NCBI GenBank assembly: GCA_021324155.1
Contig: JAJPJQ010000024.1
Span: 56,772-120,771 of the forward strand
From: Pseudomonadota bacterium
GTDB lineage: Bacteria > Desulfobacterota > Binatia > UBA9968
Reading direction: 5' to 3'
Length of the DNA stretch: 64,000 bases
The notes beneath the pieces were generated by a model that was given only the letters and a program-made list of their open reading frames with translations, made no database searches and was not told the DNA's origin. A program made the translations under genes and the position numbers. Below, in pieces: positions 43,454 through 51,516 of the stretch (position 1 is its first letter; each line of letters starts with the position of its first letter).

Positions 43454-44048
43454 CTAATCGCCGCCGCAAAAGAAAATGCCCGCGTCGGGTGAATCGTAGC
43501 GCCACCCGGATTCCGTGTACTTCATACAGCCGTACACGAACTGTTTTCCCCATTCCCTCAGCGAGTCTGGGCCGTCCGCCCAGCTTGGATAGGTTGCGTC
43601 GTACTGCCGCCACTAACGATGTAGAAGATTTTCGCGCGGTGATTCGGCGGGTCGAAGATACGCACCCTGATTCGTATCTTCGGATGCTGTTGGAAAAAGT
43701 CTAACAAAGATGTGCGGTAGGGATTGGTCTCTCCGTGATGTTCGCGTAATTCTTCCAGCCAGCACTTTGTGTCGAAGATAAGGCAGCGGATCGACGGTGT
43801 CTCAGGATCGAATAGAATTCGGGCCTGCTCGTAAGATTCAAACCCATCCGGACCGATAGCGATATATTTTTTAAGAGTGTTTCGATGTCTTTCTGTAAAA
43901 TGGCGGTCCGAAGTTCTTCGGCGATTCCATATAATGCTTGCATGCGTTCCGCTGGTTCTTCAGCGTCTCTTGCGGAACAGGAGATGGCCAGGAATGTAAA
44001 AATGCTTAAGATAAGAGATTGTTTGACTGTCAGACGACTGAGCCTCAT
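43454..44048 (-). pseudogene. Lipoprotein gene with two frameshifts
   Basis: The intact start (ATG 44048) encodes a lipoprotein signal with lipobox LAISC, then LYGIAEELRTAILQKDIETL. At an A6 run (minus strand, 43867-43872) the frame breaks; one extra A would continue as YIAIGPDGFESYEQARILFD, and so on, with natural-looking protein. A second break near 43605-43615 moves to a third frame: RQYDATYPSWADGPDSLREW, and so on, ending at TAG 43454-43456. Each break is repaired by one added base. A reconstructed protein would be near 195 aa. Either a decayed gene or sequencing/assembly errors in this segment. No family recognised. Confidence 0.75.
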
Positions 44049-44059
44049 GCACTGACTGG

Positions 44060-44079
44060 ATTCCCGCTTGCGCGGGAAT
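44060..44079. repeat. REP-like palindrome copy 1
   Basis: ATTCCCGC, 4-nt loop, GCGGGAAT. With flanking GGATTCCCGC...GCGGGAATGAC it is the dispersed palindrome that encodes the spurious SFPRKRES peptide in many annotated genomes. Confidence 0.8.
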
Positions 44080-44141
44080 GACGAACCAAGAGCACTGAGA
44101 AACCTCGCGCGGCACAATATCTACCGATCATCTTCCCGGTC

Positions 44142-44166
44142 ATTCCCGCATGTTTTTAGCGGGAAT
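44142..44166. repeat. REP-like palindrome copy 2
   Basis: ATTCCCGC and GCGGGAAT with a 9-nt loop, preceded by GTC as in copy 1 (opposite orientation). Same repeat family; 62 nt after copy 1, head-to-head. Confidence 0.75.
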
Positions 44167-44185
44167 ACATCCGGTTGCGTCGATG

Positions 44186-45568
44186 TCACATAGGCGGTCT
44201 TTTCTCATACCACTTCATCTGTTGCTGATACGCATACGCCGCGCCGAGTACCGTCGCCTCGTCAAACGGCTTGCCGACGAGCTGGAGCGCGACCGGCAGA
44301 TTGTGCGAGAAGCCGCACGGGAGCGACAGCGCGGGCAGGCCGACGAGGTTGAACGGCGCCTGGTACTCCGGCTCGAGGTGCTTCCACAGCGTATCCAGCG
44401 GGCCGCTCTCGTCGAATGTCGGCGCGGGCTTCATCTGGCAGGGCAGGGCGAGCACGTCGACGCGCGCGAAGACGTCTTCGCACTCGCGGCGCAGCCGGCT
44501 CCGCAGCCGCTGCGCCTGGACGTAGTCGCCCGCGCTCGTCAAAAGCCCGACGTACATGCGCGCGCGCGTCGCCGGCGCGCCGTTCTTGATGATGTCTTTC
44601 AAATTGCGCCGTACCGCGCTGAACTGCTCGTTGTAGTAGATCATCGCGTCGGTGAAAGTCGCGAGCGCGAGCGCCGGGATCTTTACGTCCTCGACGCGCG
44701 CGCCAAGCGACTTTAATTGCTCGATCGCCTTGTCTACGAGCGACAGCACTTCGCTATCCGTGCGCACGCGGCATTCGTCGATGTAATCGCGCGGCACGCC
44801 GATCTTGAGACCCTTCGCGTCGGTTTTCAGCGCCGCCGTGTAATTCGGTATCGGCCCTTCGACGGAGGTGGGGTCTTCCGCGTCGAAGCCGGCGATCGCC
44901 TGGAGCATGTGCGCGTTGTCCTCGACCGTCCAGGTCATTGGGCCGCAGTGGTCGAGCGACCACGAGAGCGGCGCGAGGCCGCGGCGGCTGACGAGGCCGT
45001 ACGTCGCCTTGAAGCCGACGAGGCTGCAGAGCGACGCGGGATTGCGGATCGATCCCGCGGTGTCTTCGCCGAGCGCGCCGAGGCATAATCCCGCGGCGAC
45101 GGCGGCGCCGGGACCCGTGCTCGATCCGCCGGTGATGCGCGTGGTGTCCCACGGGTTTCGCGGCGCGGGAATATCGCCGGGTAGGCTCGACATCGTGAGC
45201 TTGCCCAGGATCACCGCGCCGGCTTTGCGCAAGCGCTCGACGGCCGCGGCGTCGCGCGGCGACTTAGCACTTTGCCCGCGGATCAGCGCGGGCGCGCCCT
45301 TCAAATCCAATTGATCTTTGACCGCGAGCGGAATGCCGTGCAGCGGGCCTTTGTAATTGCCTTTCTGAATCTCGCCCTCGGCCTCGCGCGCCTCGGACAT
45401 GGCGCGGTCCGGCATGAAGTTCAAGTAAGCCTTGAGCTTTCGGTCGACGGCGCCGATCCGATCGACGATTGCTTTGGTAAGCTCGACGGGCGAAAGCGCG
45501 CGCTTCTGGATCAGCTTCGAAGCTTCGTCGATCGTGAGGTAATAGAGCGGCTTTTCGGTGGCGGCCAT
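44186..45568 (-). CDS. Amidase (amidase-signature family)
   Basis: Amidase of 460 aa. The Ser-cisSer-Lys triad is clear: Lys84 in AVKDQ, cis-Ser in GGSSTGPG (149-150), nucleophilic Ser173 in GEDTAGSIRNPA. It hydrolyses a C-N amide bond; the substrate is unknown. ATG 45568 is behind GGAAGGAGTAAGCC. It ends an operon TAXI-like binding protein, GatC/AtzG-like small protein, amidase. That order suggests a hetero-oligomeric amidase acting on a nitrogenous compound. Confidence 0.93.
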   Translation of the reverse strand: MAATEKPLYYLTIDEASKLIQKRALSPVELTKAIVDRIGAVDRKLKAYLNFMPDRAMSEAREAEGEIQKGNYKGPLHGIPLAVKDQLDLKGAPALIRGQSAKSPRDAAAVERLRKAGAVILGKLTMSSLPGDIPAPRNPWDTTRITGGSSTGPGAAVAAGLCLGALGEDTAGSIRNPASLCSLVGFKATYGLVSRRGLAPLSWSLDHCGPMTWTVEDNAHMLQAIAGFDAEDPTSVEGPIPNYTAALKTDAKGLKIGVPRDYIDECRVRTDSEVLSLVDKAIEQLKSLGARVEDVKIPALALATFTDAMIYYNEQFSAVRRNLKDIIKNGAPATRARMYVGLLTSAGDYVQAQRLRSRLRRECEDVFARVDVLALPCQMKPAPTFDESGPLDTLWKHLEPEYQAPFNLVGLPALSLPCGFSHNLPVALQLVGKPFDEATVLGAAYAYQQQMKWYEKRPPM

Positions 45569-45571
45569 GGC

Positions 45572-45763
45572 TTACTCCTTCCTCGGCTTCGGATTGAAGG
45601 TCGGGCCGATCTCGGCGTCGCCGAGATCGAGCGCGCGGAGCTTCTCGAGATTGGCGACGTAGAGATCGAGCACGTCGCCGAAGCGCTCGAAATCGCCCTC
45701 CTTCGGCTCGAGGCCGAACTGGTCCAGCAAGGCCCTGATCGTCTGCTCGGTCGATTTTTTCAT
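45572..45763 (-). CDS. GatC/AtzG-like small amidase subunit
   Basis: Protein of 63 aa, ATG 45763 behind AAAAGGAGCACGT, only 3 nt before the amidase. The layout (two helices, LDLYVANLEKLRALDLGDAE, then a short tail with PTFNPKP) resembles GatC of the tRNA amidotransferase and the DUF4089/AtzG partners of AtzE-type amidases (tail with Pro-x-Phe). Position directly before an amidase and the helix pattern support it. The similarity is remote and judged by eye. Confidence 0.7.
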   Translation of the reverse strand: MKKSTEQTIRALLDQFGLEPKEGDFERFGDVLDLYVANLEKLRALDLGDAEIGPTFNPKPRKE

Positions 45764-45774
45764 ACGTGCTCCTT

Positions 45775-46767
45775 TTATAAATATCTGTGCTCGCGGTAGT
45801 AGCGCTCGGCGCCGGGATGGAGCGGGATATCGAGCGGCGCCTCCTCGCTGCCGCGCGCGAGCGCCGACATCGGCGGCACTGAAGCGGCGTCGTAAGGAAT
45901 CTCTTCGCGGATTTTCTCCAGCGCGGCGGCGAACTGATACGCGAGCTCGTCGGGAAAGTCCTCGTGCGTAATAATGGGCCAGCCGCTGTAGTCGATCACT
46001 TCGATCGCCGGATCGAAGTCGCCTTTCAATCTTCCGCCGCCGAGCGGCGCGCGCTGGAAGCCGTAGCGCTCCAATTTCTTGAGCGCCTTCTGCGAAAATG
46101 GAAGAAAGACGTAGCCGTGCTTCACCGCGTTGTCGCCCCAGGAATCCAATCCTTCGTCGATGATCATTCCCATCTCGCCGGAGACGATGCCGTCGCGCCG
46201 GCGCGGATTGCTGGGGCGCTCGACCGGATCAATCGTGCAGCCCCATTGCTTGAACGTGTCGAGCGAGAGGCCGTGGGCCTTTAAGAGCGCGGAGATCGCG
46301 AAGTCGACGCAGTCGTTGACCGCGACGGAGGCGAGCACCGCGGGGCGCTTCTCGATCAATTCGTCCATCGTGCGGATGCCGAGCTTGCCCGAGACGGCGA
46401 TGACGAGCCGGTCCCACGACGGAAACACCGCGAGCGCGCGCAGCGGCAGCGCGCGGCGGAACGGCCCCTTGCCGAGATGGCCCATGGTGACGATGATCGA
46501 CGGGTTGATCCAGGCGACGTCGAGCTTCTTCGCGCCGACGAGGCGCGCGCCTTCGAGGCCGCTGCACCACGCGGGAGAAACGGCGAACGTGAAGGGAAAC
46601 GGCGGGCCCGAGTTGCTCGCCGCGCCGGGCAGCTCGACGCTTAGGCGGATGGCGCTGGTCAATAAGGTCGGCGCGTTCTCGTACATGCCCGCGAGCACGC
46701 GCGTCGCGATGCGCGCGCGCATCAGGCTCGCGCTCATCGGCTTGATGCTGCGATCGTCGTAAGCCAA
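45775..46767 (-). CDS. TAXI/TRAP-like binding-protein fold without signal peptide
   Basis: Protein of 330 aa. TTG 46767 follows GAAGGAG at good spacing. It carries features of TAXI-family solute receptors (AWINPSIIVTMGHLGKG, then GMIIDEGLDSWGDNAVKHG). No N-terminal hydrophobic signal is seen from this or the upstream ATGs, so it appears cytoplasmic, which is unusual for a binding protein. It could be an intracellular sensor or an enzyme with a binding-protein fold. Divergent from an MFS-ABC operon across 98 nt holding TTGACA boxes on both strands. Confidence 0.7.
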   Translation of the reverse strand: MAYDDRSIKPMSASLMRARIATRVLAGMYENAPTLLTSAIRLSVELPGAASNSGPPFPFTFAVSPAWCSGLEGARLVGAKKLDVAWINPSIIVTMGHLGKGPFRRALPLRALAVFPSWDRLVIAVSGKLGIRTMDELIEKRPAVLASVAVNDCVDFAISALLKAHGLSLDTFKQWGCTIDPVERPSNPRRRDGIVSGEMGMIIDEGLDSWGDNAVKHGYVFLPFSQKALKKLERYGFQRAPLGGGRLKGDFDPAIEVIDYSGWPIITHEDFPDELAYQFAAALEKIREEIPYDAASVPPMSALARGSEEAPLDIPLHPGAERYYREHRYL

Positions 46768-46825
46768 AGTTGTAGACTCCTTCGGCCTAGAGCTAATCGG
46801 AAAGCCGCTTTGTGTCAACTCGCCC

Positions 46826-46854
46826 TTGACCCTCGCGCATCGTTCCCGTACTTT
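46826..46854 (+). promoter_or_regulatory. Candidate promoter of the MFS-ABC operon
   Basis: TTGACC (46826-46831), 17-nt spacer, TACTTT (46849-46854). The GTG start at 46866 would be only a few bases from the transcript start, so the mRNA may be almost leaderless. The -10 is weak. Confidence 0.3.
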
Positions 46855-46865
46855 GAGGCCGGCCA

Positions 46866-48116
46866 GTGAACCAACAGAGCGACACAGCACAAGCAGGCGG
46901 CGCGCAAGTCGTCCGGCCGTGGGCCTCTCTCCTCATCCGCGATTTTTCCCTCGTCTGGAGCTCGTGCGTGCTCGCCGCAGTCTGCGTCCAGATCCGAAAC
47001 GTCGCGAACCTCTACCAGGTCTACCATCTCTCCGGCTCATCGCTGCAGTTGGGCCTCACCGGTTTTTTTCAGGCGCTGCCGCACATCGTCATGGGCCTTT
47101 TCGCCGGCATGACGGCGGACGCGTTCGACCGCAAGAAGGTCATCCTCGCGACGCACATCTTCCATCTCGGGCCGAGCATCGCGCTCGCTTATCTCACGAT
47201 GAGCGGCTCGATCCAGGTCTGGCACATCTACGTCTTCAGCATTCTGTCGGGCTTCATCGAGGTGTTCAGCTGGCCGGCGCGCTCGGCGATGACCGCGAAC
47301 TTGGTGCCGACTGCCTATCTCATGAACGCGATCACGCTCATGTCGATGGTCCTGCAATCGAGCTTTCTCATCGGGCCGGCGATCGCGGGACTGCTCATCG
47401 ACCACGTCGGCCTCACCTCGACCTATTTCGTGAGCGCGGCGATGTTCGGACCGGCGATCCTGGCGATTCTCGCCATGCGCGCGTCGGGCGTGCCGCACGG
47501 CGAGCGGCGCCGCGTCAGCATCAAGAGCATGATCGAAGGCATCAAGTTCATCTGGATCGAGCGCATCATCCTGTCGCTTTTTCTGCTCGACTTCGGCGTG
47601 ACGCTCGTCGGCTTCTACCGACCGATCCTGCCGATCTTCGCGAGCGACGTCTTCAAGACCGGCGCGACCGGCCTCGGCGCGCTCTACGGCGCGCCGGCGA
47701 TCGGCTCGCTGCTCGGCTCGACGGCGGTGCTCATGTCGGGAAATTTCCGGCGCAAGGGCGCGCTCGCGATCGTCGCCGCGCTGTTTTTCGCCGGCGGCTT
47801 GATGCTGCTGGGAGTCTCGCAGTATTTCTGGACGGCGGTCGCGGCCGTCGTGCTGCTCGGCTTCACCGATTCGCTCAGCGTCGCGATCCGCCGCACGGTC
47901 GTGCAGTACCTCGCGCCCGACACGCTGCGCGGCCGCGCCGCCAGCATGATCACCGTCTTCGCCCAGAGCACGAACGCGCTGGGCGCGCTGCTTGCCGGCG
48001 TCGCCGCCGAGCTCTGGGGCGCGCCGCGCGCGCTGGTGATCGGCGGCGCGGTCTGCGTGTGCATGATCGTCGGCATCAGCCGCGCGATCCCGCAGCTCTG
48101 GCGCTATTCGGAGTGA
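46866..48116 (+). CDS. MFS transporter, MFS_3/EntS-like exporter type
   Basis: Transporter of 416 aa with about twelve helices and GTG start at 46866, no clear Shine-Dalgarno. The family look is MFS_3 (bacteriocin/enterobactin-type exporters): LLIRDFSLVWSSCVLA near the N-terminus, MFGPAILAI, and LAPDTLRGRAASMITV in the central loop. Polarity cannot be proved. The following ABC ATPase starts 3 nt after its stop. Confidence 0.87.
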   Translation: MNQQSDTAQAGGAQVVRPWASLLIRDFSLVWSSCVLAAVCVQIRNVANLYQVYHLSGSSLQLGLTGFFQALPHIVMGLFAGMTADAFDRKKVILATHIFHLGPSIALAYLTMSGSIQVWHIYVFSILSGFIEVFSWPARSAMTANLVPTAYLMNAITLMSMVLQSSFLIGPAIAGLLIDHVGLTSTYFVSAAMFGPAILAILAMRASGVPHGERRRVSIKSMIEGIKFIWIERIILSLFLLDFGVTLVGFYRPILPIFASDVFKTGATGLGALYGAPAIGSLLGSTAVLMSGNFRRKGALAIVAALFFAGGLMLLGVSQYFWTAVAAVVLLGFTDSLSVAIRRTVVQYLAPDTLRGRAASMITVFAQSTNALGALLAGVAAELWGAPRALVIGGAVCVCMIVGISRAIPQLWRYSE

Positions 48117-48119
48117 GCC

Positions 48120-48890
48120 ATGCCGCTGCTCGAAGTCGACGCGCTGTGCAAGAGCTACGACGGCTCGGCCGGAGCGGCGACGCTCGCGATCGAAAATATC
48201 TCGTTCAACGTGGAGCGCGGCGAGTTCGTCGCGCTCGTCGGCCCGTCGGGCTGCGGCAAGACGACGCTGCTCATGTGCATCGCCGGCCTCGCCGCGCCGA
48301 GCGGCGGGCGCGTCGCGGTGAAGTCGCAGCTCGTCGACCGCCCGCCGCCCGACCTCGTGCTGGTCTTCCAGGAATACAACCGCTCGCTGTTCGCCTGGCG
48401 CAGCGTGCTCGGCAACGTGCTGTTCGGTCTCGAGGCGAAGGGGAGAGGCGGCAAGGCGGCGGACGAGCGCGCGCGCCGGCTGATCGGCCTCGTCGGCCTC
48501 GAAGGCTTCGAGCGCCATTATCCCTGGCAGCTCTCCGGCGGCATGCAGCAGCGCGTGGCGATCGCGCGCGCGCTCGCCTACGAGCCCGAGGTGCTGCTGA
48601 TGGACGAGCCGTTCGGCTCCGTCGACGCGATGACGCGCCTCGAATTGGAGGACGCGCTGCTCGCCATCTGGAAAGAACTCGGCACGACGATCCTGCTCGT
48701 GACGCACGACATCGAGGAGGCGATCTATCTCTCGGACCGTGTGCACGTGCTGGCGCGGCGGCCCTCGCGCGTGGTCGAGACGGTCGCGATCCCGCTGCCG
48801 CGCCCGCGGCATCAGGTGACGACGCGCGCCGAGCCGAGCTTCATGGAGCTGAGAAACCGGATTTACCGCCGGATCGCCGATGCGGGCTGA
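48120..48890 (+). CDS. ABC transporter ATP-binding protein, SsuB/TauB type
   Basis: ATPase of 256 aa. Walker A GPSGCGKTT (about residues 41-49), Q-loop VFQEYNRSLFAWR, signature LSGGMQQR, Walker [13 protein letters not shown] and H-loop VTHDIEEA are all intact. It overlaps the next permease by 11 nt. The operon contains two permeases but no binding protein, so the receptor must be encoded elsewhere or replaced by the divergent binding-like protein. Confidence 0.93.
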   Translation: MPLLEVDALCKSYDGSAGAATLAIENISFNVERGEFVALVGPSGCGKTTLLMCIAGLAAPSGGRVAVKSQLVDRPPPDLVLVFQEYNRSLFAWRSVLGNVLFGLEAKGRGGKAADERARRLIGLVGLEGFERHYPWQLSGGMQQRVAIARALAYEPEVLLMDEPFGSVDAMTRLELEDALLAIWKELGTTILLVTHDIEEAIYLSDRVHVLARRPSRVVETVAIPLPRPRHQVTTRAEPSFMELRNRIYRRIADAG

Positions 48891-49656
48891 CCGCCGATTC
48901 AATCTCGCGGGCCTGGGAGTTTTCGCCGCGCTGCTCCTCTTGTGGGAGCTTTACTCGCGCGCGGGCGGCGTCGAAAGTTATCTGCCGCCGCCGAGCGCGG
49001 CGCTGAAAGCGCTAACCGAACCGAACGTCGCGCGCGCGCTGTTCGGCCATCTCGCCGGCACGCTCGGCCGCTTTCTCGGCGGATATCTTCTCGCCGCCGC
49101 GCTCGCCGTCGCCGCCGGCGTCGTCCTCGGCTACTCGCGTTTCGCGTATAGCGTTTCGGAAGTGATCATCGAGCTTTTGCGGCCGATGCCTTCGGTCGCG
49201 ATCATTCCGGTCGCGATTCTCTGCCTCGGCATCGGCGACGCGATGATGATCGCCGTGACCATTTACGCCGCGGCGTGGCCGATTCTTTTGAATACGATCG
49301 ATGGCGTGCGCAACCTCGACCGCACGCTCGTCGACACCGGGCGGACCTTCGGCCTCGGCCGGGTGAAAATTCTCTGGCAGGTCGCGCTGCCGGCGGCGGC
49401 GCCTTACATCGCCACCGGCCTGCGCGTCAGCCTGCCGATCGCGCTGATCCTCGTCACGACCTCCGAGATGGTCGCCGGCGTTAACGGTCTGGGGTTTTTC
49501 ATCCTCGACGAGGAGCGCTCGCTGCGCCCGGCGAATATGTACGCCGGCATCGTCGTCGTCGCGCTGCTGGGGTACGCGCTCAATCGATTATTTGTGGCGG
49601 TCGAAGCGCGCGCGCTCGCGTGGAAGCGCGGATTGCAGGCGAAAGGCGAGGCGTGA
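48880..49656 (+). CDS. ABC transporter permease 1, SsuC type
   Basis: Permease of 258 aa, ATG 48880 inside the end of the ATPase gene. About six helices and an EAA-type loop VDTGRTFGLGRVKILWQVALP. Its partner gene follows with GTGA overlap. The two permeases are similar in plan (VRNLDRTLVDTGRTFGLG and VRNIDGLLVDTARTFGLA), so they probably form a heterodimeric pore rather than two separate transporters. Confidence 0.92.
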   Translation: MRADRRFNLAGLGVFAALLLLWELYSRAGGVESYLPPPSAALKALTEPNVARALFGHLAGTLGRFLGGYLLAAALAVAAGVVLGYSRFAYSVSEVIIELLRPMPSVAIIPVAILCLGIGDAMMIAVTIYAAAWPILLNTIDGVRNLDRTLVDTGRTFGLGRVKILWQVALPAAAPYIATGLRVSLPIALILVTTSEMVAGVNGLGFFILDEERSLRPANMYAGIVVVALLGYALNRLFVAVEARALAWKRGLQAKGEA

Positions 49657-50396
49657 GGCCATCCAAAATATCCGGCTTCGTTGCATTGCTCGCCGTCGTC
49701 GCCGCGTGGGAGCTGGTCGCGCGCGCCGGCCTGGTGAATCCGCTGCTGTTCCCGGCGATGAGCAAGATACTCGCATCGTTTCTTGCGCTGCTCGCTTCCG
49801 GCGAAATCCCCGCGCAGATCGCGCGCAGCATGGAGCGCGCCGCGGCGGGCTATTTTCTCGCCGCGACAGTGTGCATCCCGCTCGGCGTCGCGATGGGCCT
49901 CTCCGAGCGCGTGTACCGCGCGCTGGAAGTCGTGGTCGAGACGCTGAGGCCGGTGCCGCCGCCGGTCGTGATTCCGGTCGCGATGCTCTTTCTCGGCATC
50001 GGCGACGGCATGAAAATCTTCGTGATCTTTTTCTCCTGCGCCTGGCCGATTCTCTTGAATACGATCGACGGCGTGCGGAACATCGACGGCCTGCTCGTCG
50101 ACACGGCGCGCACGTTCGGCCTCGCGCGCGGCAGGACGATCCTCAAGGTCGTCCTGCCCGCGGCCGCGCCGCAGATCATGACGGGCCTCAGGATCTCGCT
50201 CTCGATCACGCTGATTCTGGTGGTGATCTCCGAGATGATCGGCAGCACCGACGGGATCGGCTATTTCATTCTGAACGCGCAGCGGCGCTTGAAGGTCGAT
50301 CAGATGTATGCCGGCATGATCGCGCTCGCCCTGCTCGGATATATTCTCAATCAGGCGTTCTTATTCGTGTCGAAGCGCCTGCTGCGCGGAAGGTAA
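49653..50396 (+). CDS. ABC transporter permease 2, SsuC type
   Basis: Permease of 247 aa, GTG start at 49653 in the GTGA overlap with the previous gene. Same family and length as permease 1 and clearly paralogous (matched EAA loops; RPVPPPVVIPVAMLFLGIGDG against RPMPSVAIIPVAILCLGIGDA). It ends the operon and is followed by a long hairpin. The transported compound is unknown; heterodimeric TMDs suggest an asymmetric ligand or channel. Confidence 0.92.
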   Translation: MRPSKISGFVALLAVVAAWELVARAGLVNPLLFPAMSKILASFLALLASGEIPAQIARSMERAAAGYFLAATVCIPLGVAMGLSERVYRALEVVVETLRPVPPPVVIPVAMLFLGIGDGMKIFVIFFSCAWPILLNTIDGVRNIDGLLVDTARTFGLARGRTILKVVLPAAAPQIMTGLRISLSITLILVVISEMIGSTDGIGYFILNAQRRLKVDQMYAGMIALALLGYILNQAFLFVSKRLLRGR

Positions 50397-50398
50397 TT

Positions 50399-50497
50399 AA
50401 GTTTCGAGTTACGAGTTTCTAGTTTCGAGTAAAGAGGCCGCGTGTATTGACCAGCCTCCGATCTCGAAACTCGAAACCCGAAACTTGGAACCTTTTT
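50399..50497. repeat. Imperfect inverted-repeat hairpin between convergent genes
   Basis: A long imperfect hairpin: the 5' arm has GTTTCGAG/GTTACGAGTTTC units at 50399-50429, the 3' arm CTCGAAACTCGAAACCCGAAACTT at 50463-50486 (quoted in parts). A T5 run (50493-50497) follows on the plus side. It may end both the ABC operon and the FAH gene, and its tandem TTTCGAG units look like a dispersed repeat. Confidence 0.65.
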
Positions 50498-51407
50498 AGA
50501 CTCTGCTTAATCCGCCGCCCGGCGGCGGCACCGGCTGGTTCTTGCCCGGCATCCACTCGGTATCCTTGCGCGCGCCCTTGCCCTTGGTGAAGAAGCGGGC
50601 GCGCCCCATGCCTTCGATCTCGATCTCCAGCACGTCGCCGTCATTCAGCGGGCCGAGGCCTTCGTGATAGGTGCCGGTCGCGAACACGTCCCCGGGATTG
50701 AGCTGGACGAACTTCGACAGCCAGGCGATCTGCTCGGGGATTTTGTGCGCCATGAACTTCGTGTTGTAGTTCTGGCGCGCCTGGCCGTTGACCCAGGATT
50801 TCACGACGATGTTGTGCGGGTCGGGAATCTCGTCCTTGGTCGTGATCCACGGCCCGCACGGGCCGAAGGTGTCCATGCCTTTAGGGATGAACTGCGTGCG
50901 GCGCGTGAGCCCGCGCGCGGAGACGTCGAAGAAGGGGACGTAGCCGAAGACGTAGTCCATCGCCTTTTTCTCCGGCACGTTCTTGGCGGTCTTGCCGATG
51001 ACGAACGCGAGCTCGGCCTCGGGCTGAAAGACGACGACCGGGGGAATGTCCGGCAGCTCGATCGTGCCTTCGGGGCCGACGAGCTCCGGCGCCTTGTAAA
51101 AATATTCGTTCGGCAGCGTGTCGGGGCTGCGGTCGGGCCGGTCGACGTAGTTGACGAACGCCGCCATGCATTTGCTCGGGCGCGGAATCGGCGCGAGCAG
51201 CTTGACGCTCGCGAGCGGCACGCCGGATTGCTCGGCGACGACGTTCTCGAAGCGCTTGCGGTATTTTCGGTAGTGCTCGATGACGTCCTCGACGACGCGC
51301 TGCGGCCCTTTCGCCTTGAGCGAGCTGATCGCGCCGCTCACGTCGACGACGGTGTTGTCGTTCTTCAGCACGCCGATGCGGTCTTCGTTGAAGCGAAGAA
51401 TTTTCAC
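50496..51407 (-). CDS. Fumarylacetoacetate hydrolase-family protein
   Basis: Protein of 303 aa, GTG start at 51407 behind GGAGGAGGGAG. The FAH fold is clear: FVNYVDRPDR, then metal-ligand Glu-x-Glu in FQPEAELAFVIG, and GLGPLNDGDVLEIEIEGMG. Such enzymes cleave C-C bonds of beta-diketo acids or hydrate/decarboxylate catechol-derived dienes. The exact reaction is unknown. Divergent from the ornithine-cyclodeaminase-like gene. Confidence 0.9.
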   Translation of the reverse strand: MKILRFNEDRIGVLKNDNTVVDVSGAISSLKAKGPQRVVEDVIEHYRKYRKRFENVVAEQSGVPLASVKLLAPIPRPSKCMAAFVNYVDRPDRSPDTLPNEYFYKAPELVGPEGTIELPDIPPVVVFQPEAELAFVIGKTAKNVPEKKAMDYVFGYVPFFDVSARGLTRRTQFIPKGMDTFGPCGPWITTKDEIPDPHNIVVKSWVNGQARQNYNTKFMAHKIPEQIAWLSKFVQLNPGDVFATGTYHEGLGPLNDGDVLEIEIEGMGRARFFTKGKGARKDTEWMPGKNQPVPPPGGGLSRV

Positions 51408-51516
51408 GTTGGCTCCCTCCTCCCGTCCTGGAATGGCGTTATCATTGCGCGCGGTTCAAAGTCAAATCTCCTTGCATTTTTTTCCGCGCGCCAGTACTTA
51501 GCAGGCGGGAGGAACC

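Noticed and set aside
43431..43613. Sixty-codon minus-strand ORF at the end of the damaged lipoprotein gene
   Set aside because: A neighbouring frame over the same DNA gives protein-like sequence that joins with the lipoprotein, so this frame is the chance one.
44049..44117. N-terminal extension of the lipoprotein gene containing SFPRKRES
   Set aside because: This peptide is the translation of the REP-like palindrome, a familiar annotation artefact.
47037..48902. Long antisense open frame opposite the MFS and ABC ATPase genes
   Set aside because: The opposite strand holds two motif-complete genes; the frame is a GC-rich mirror.
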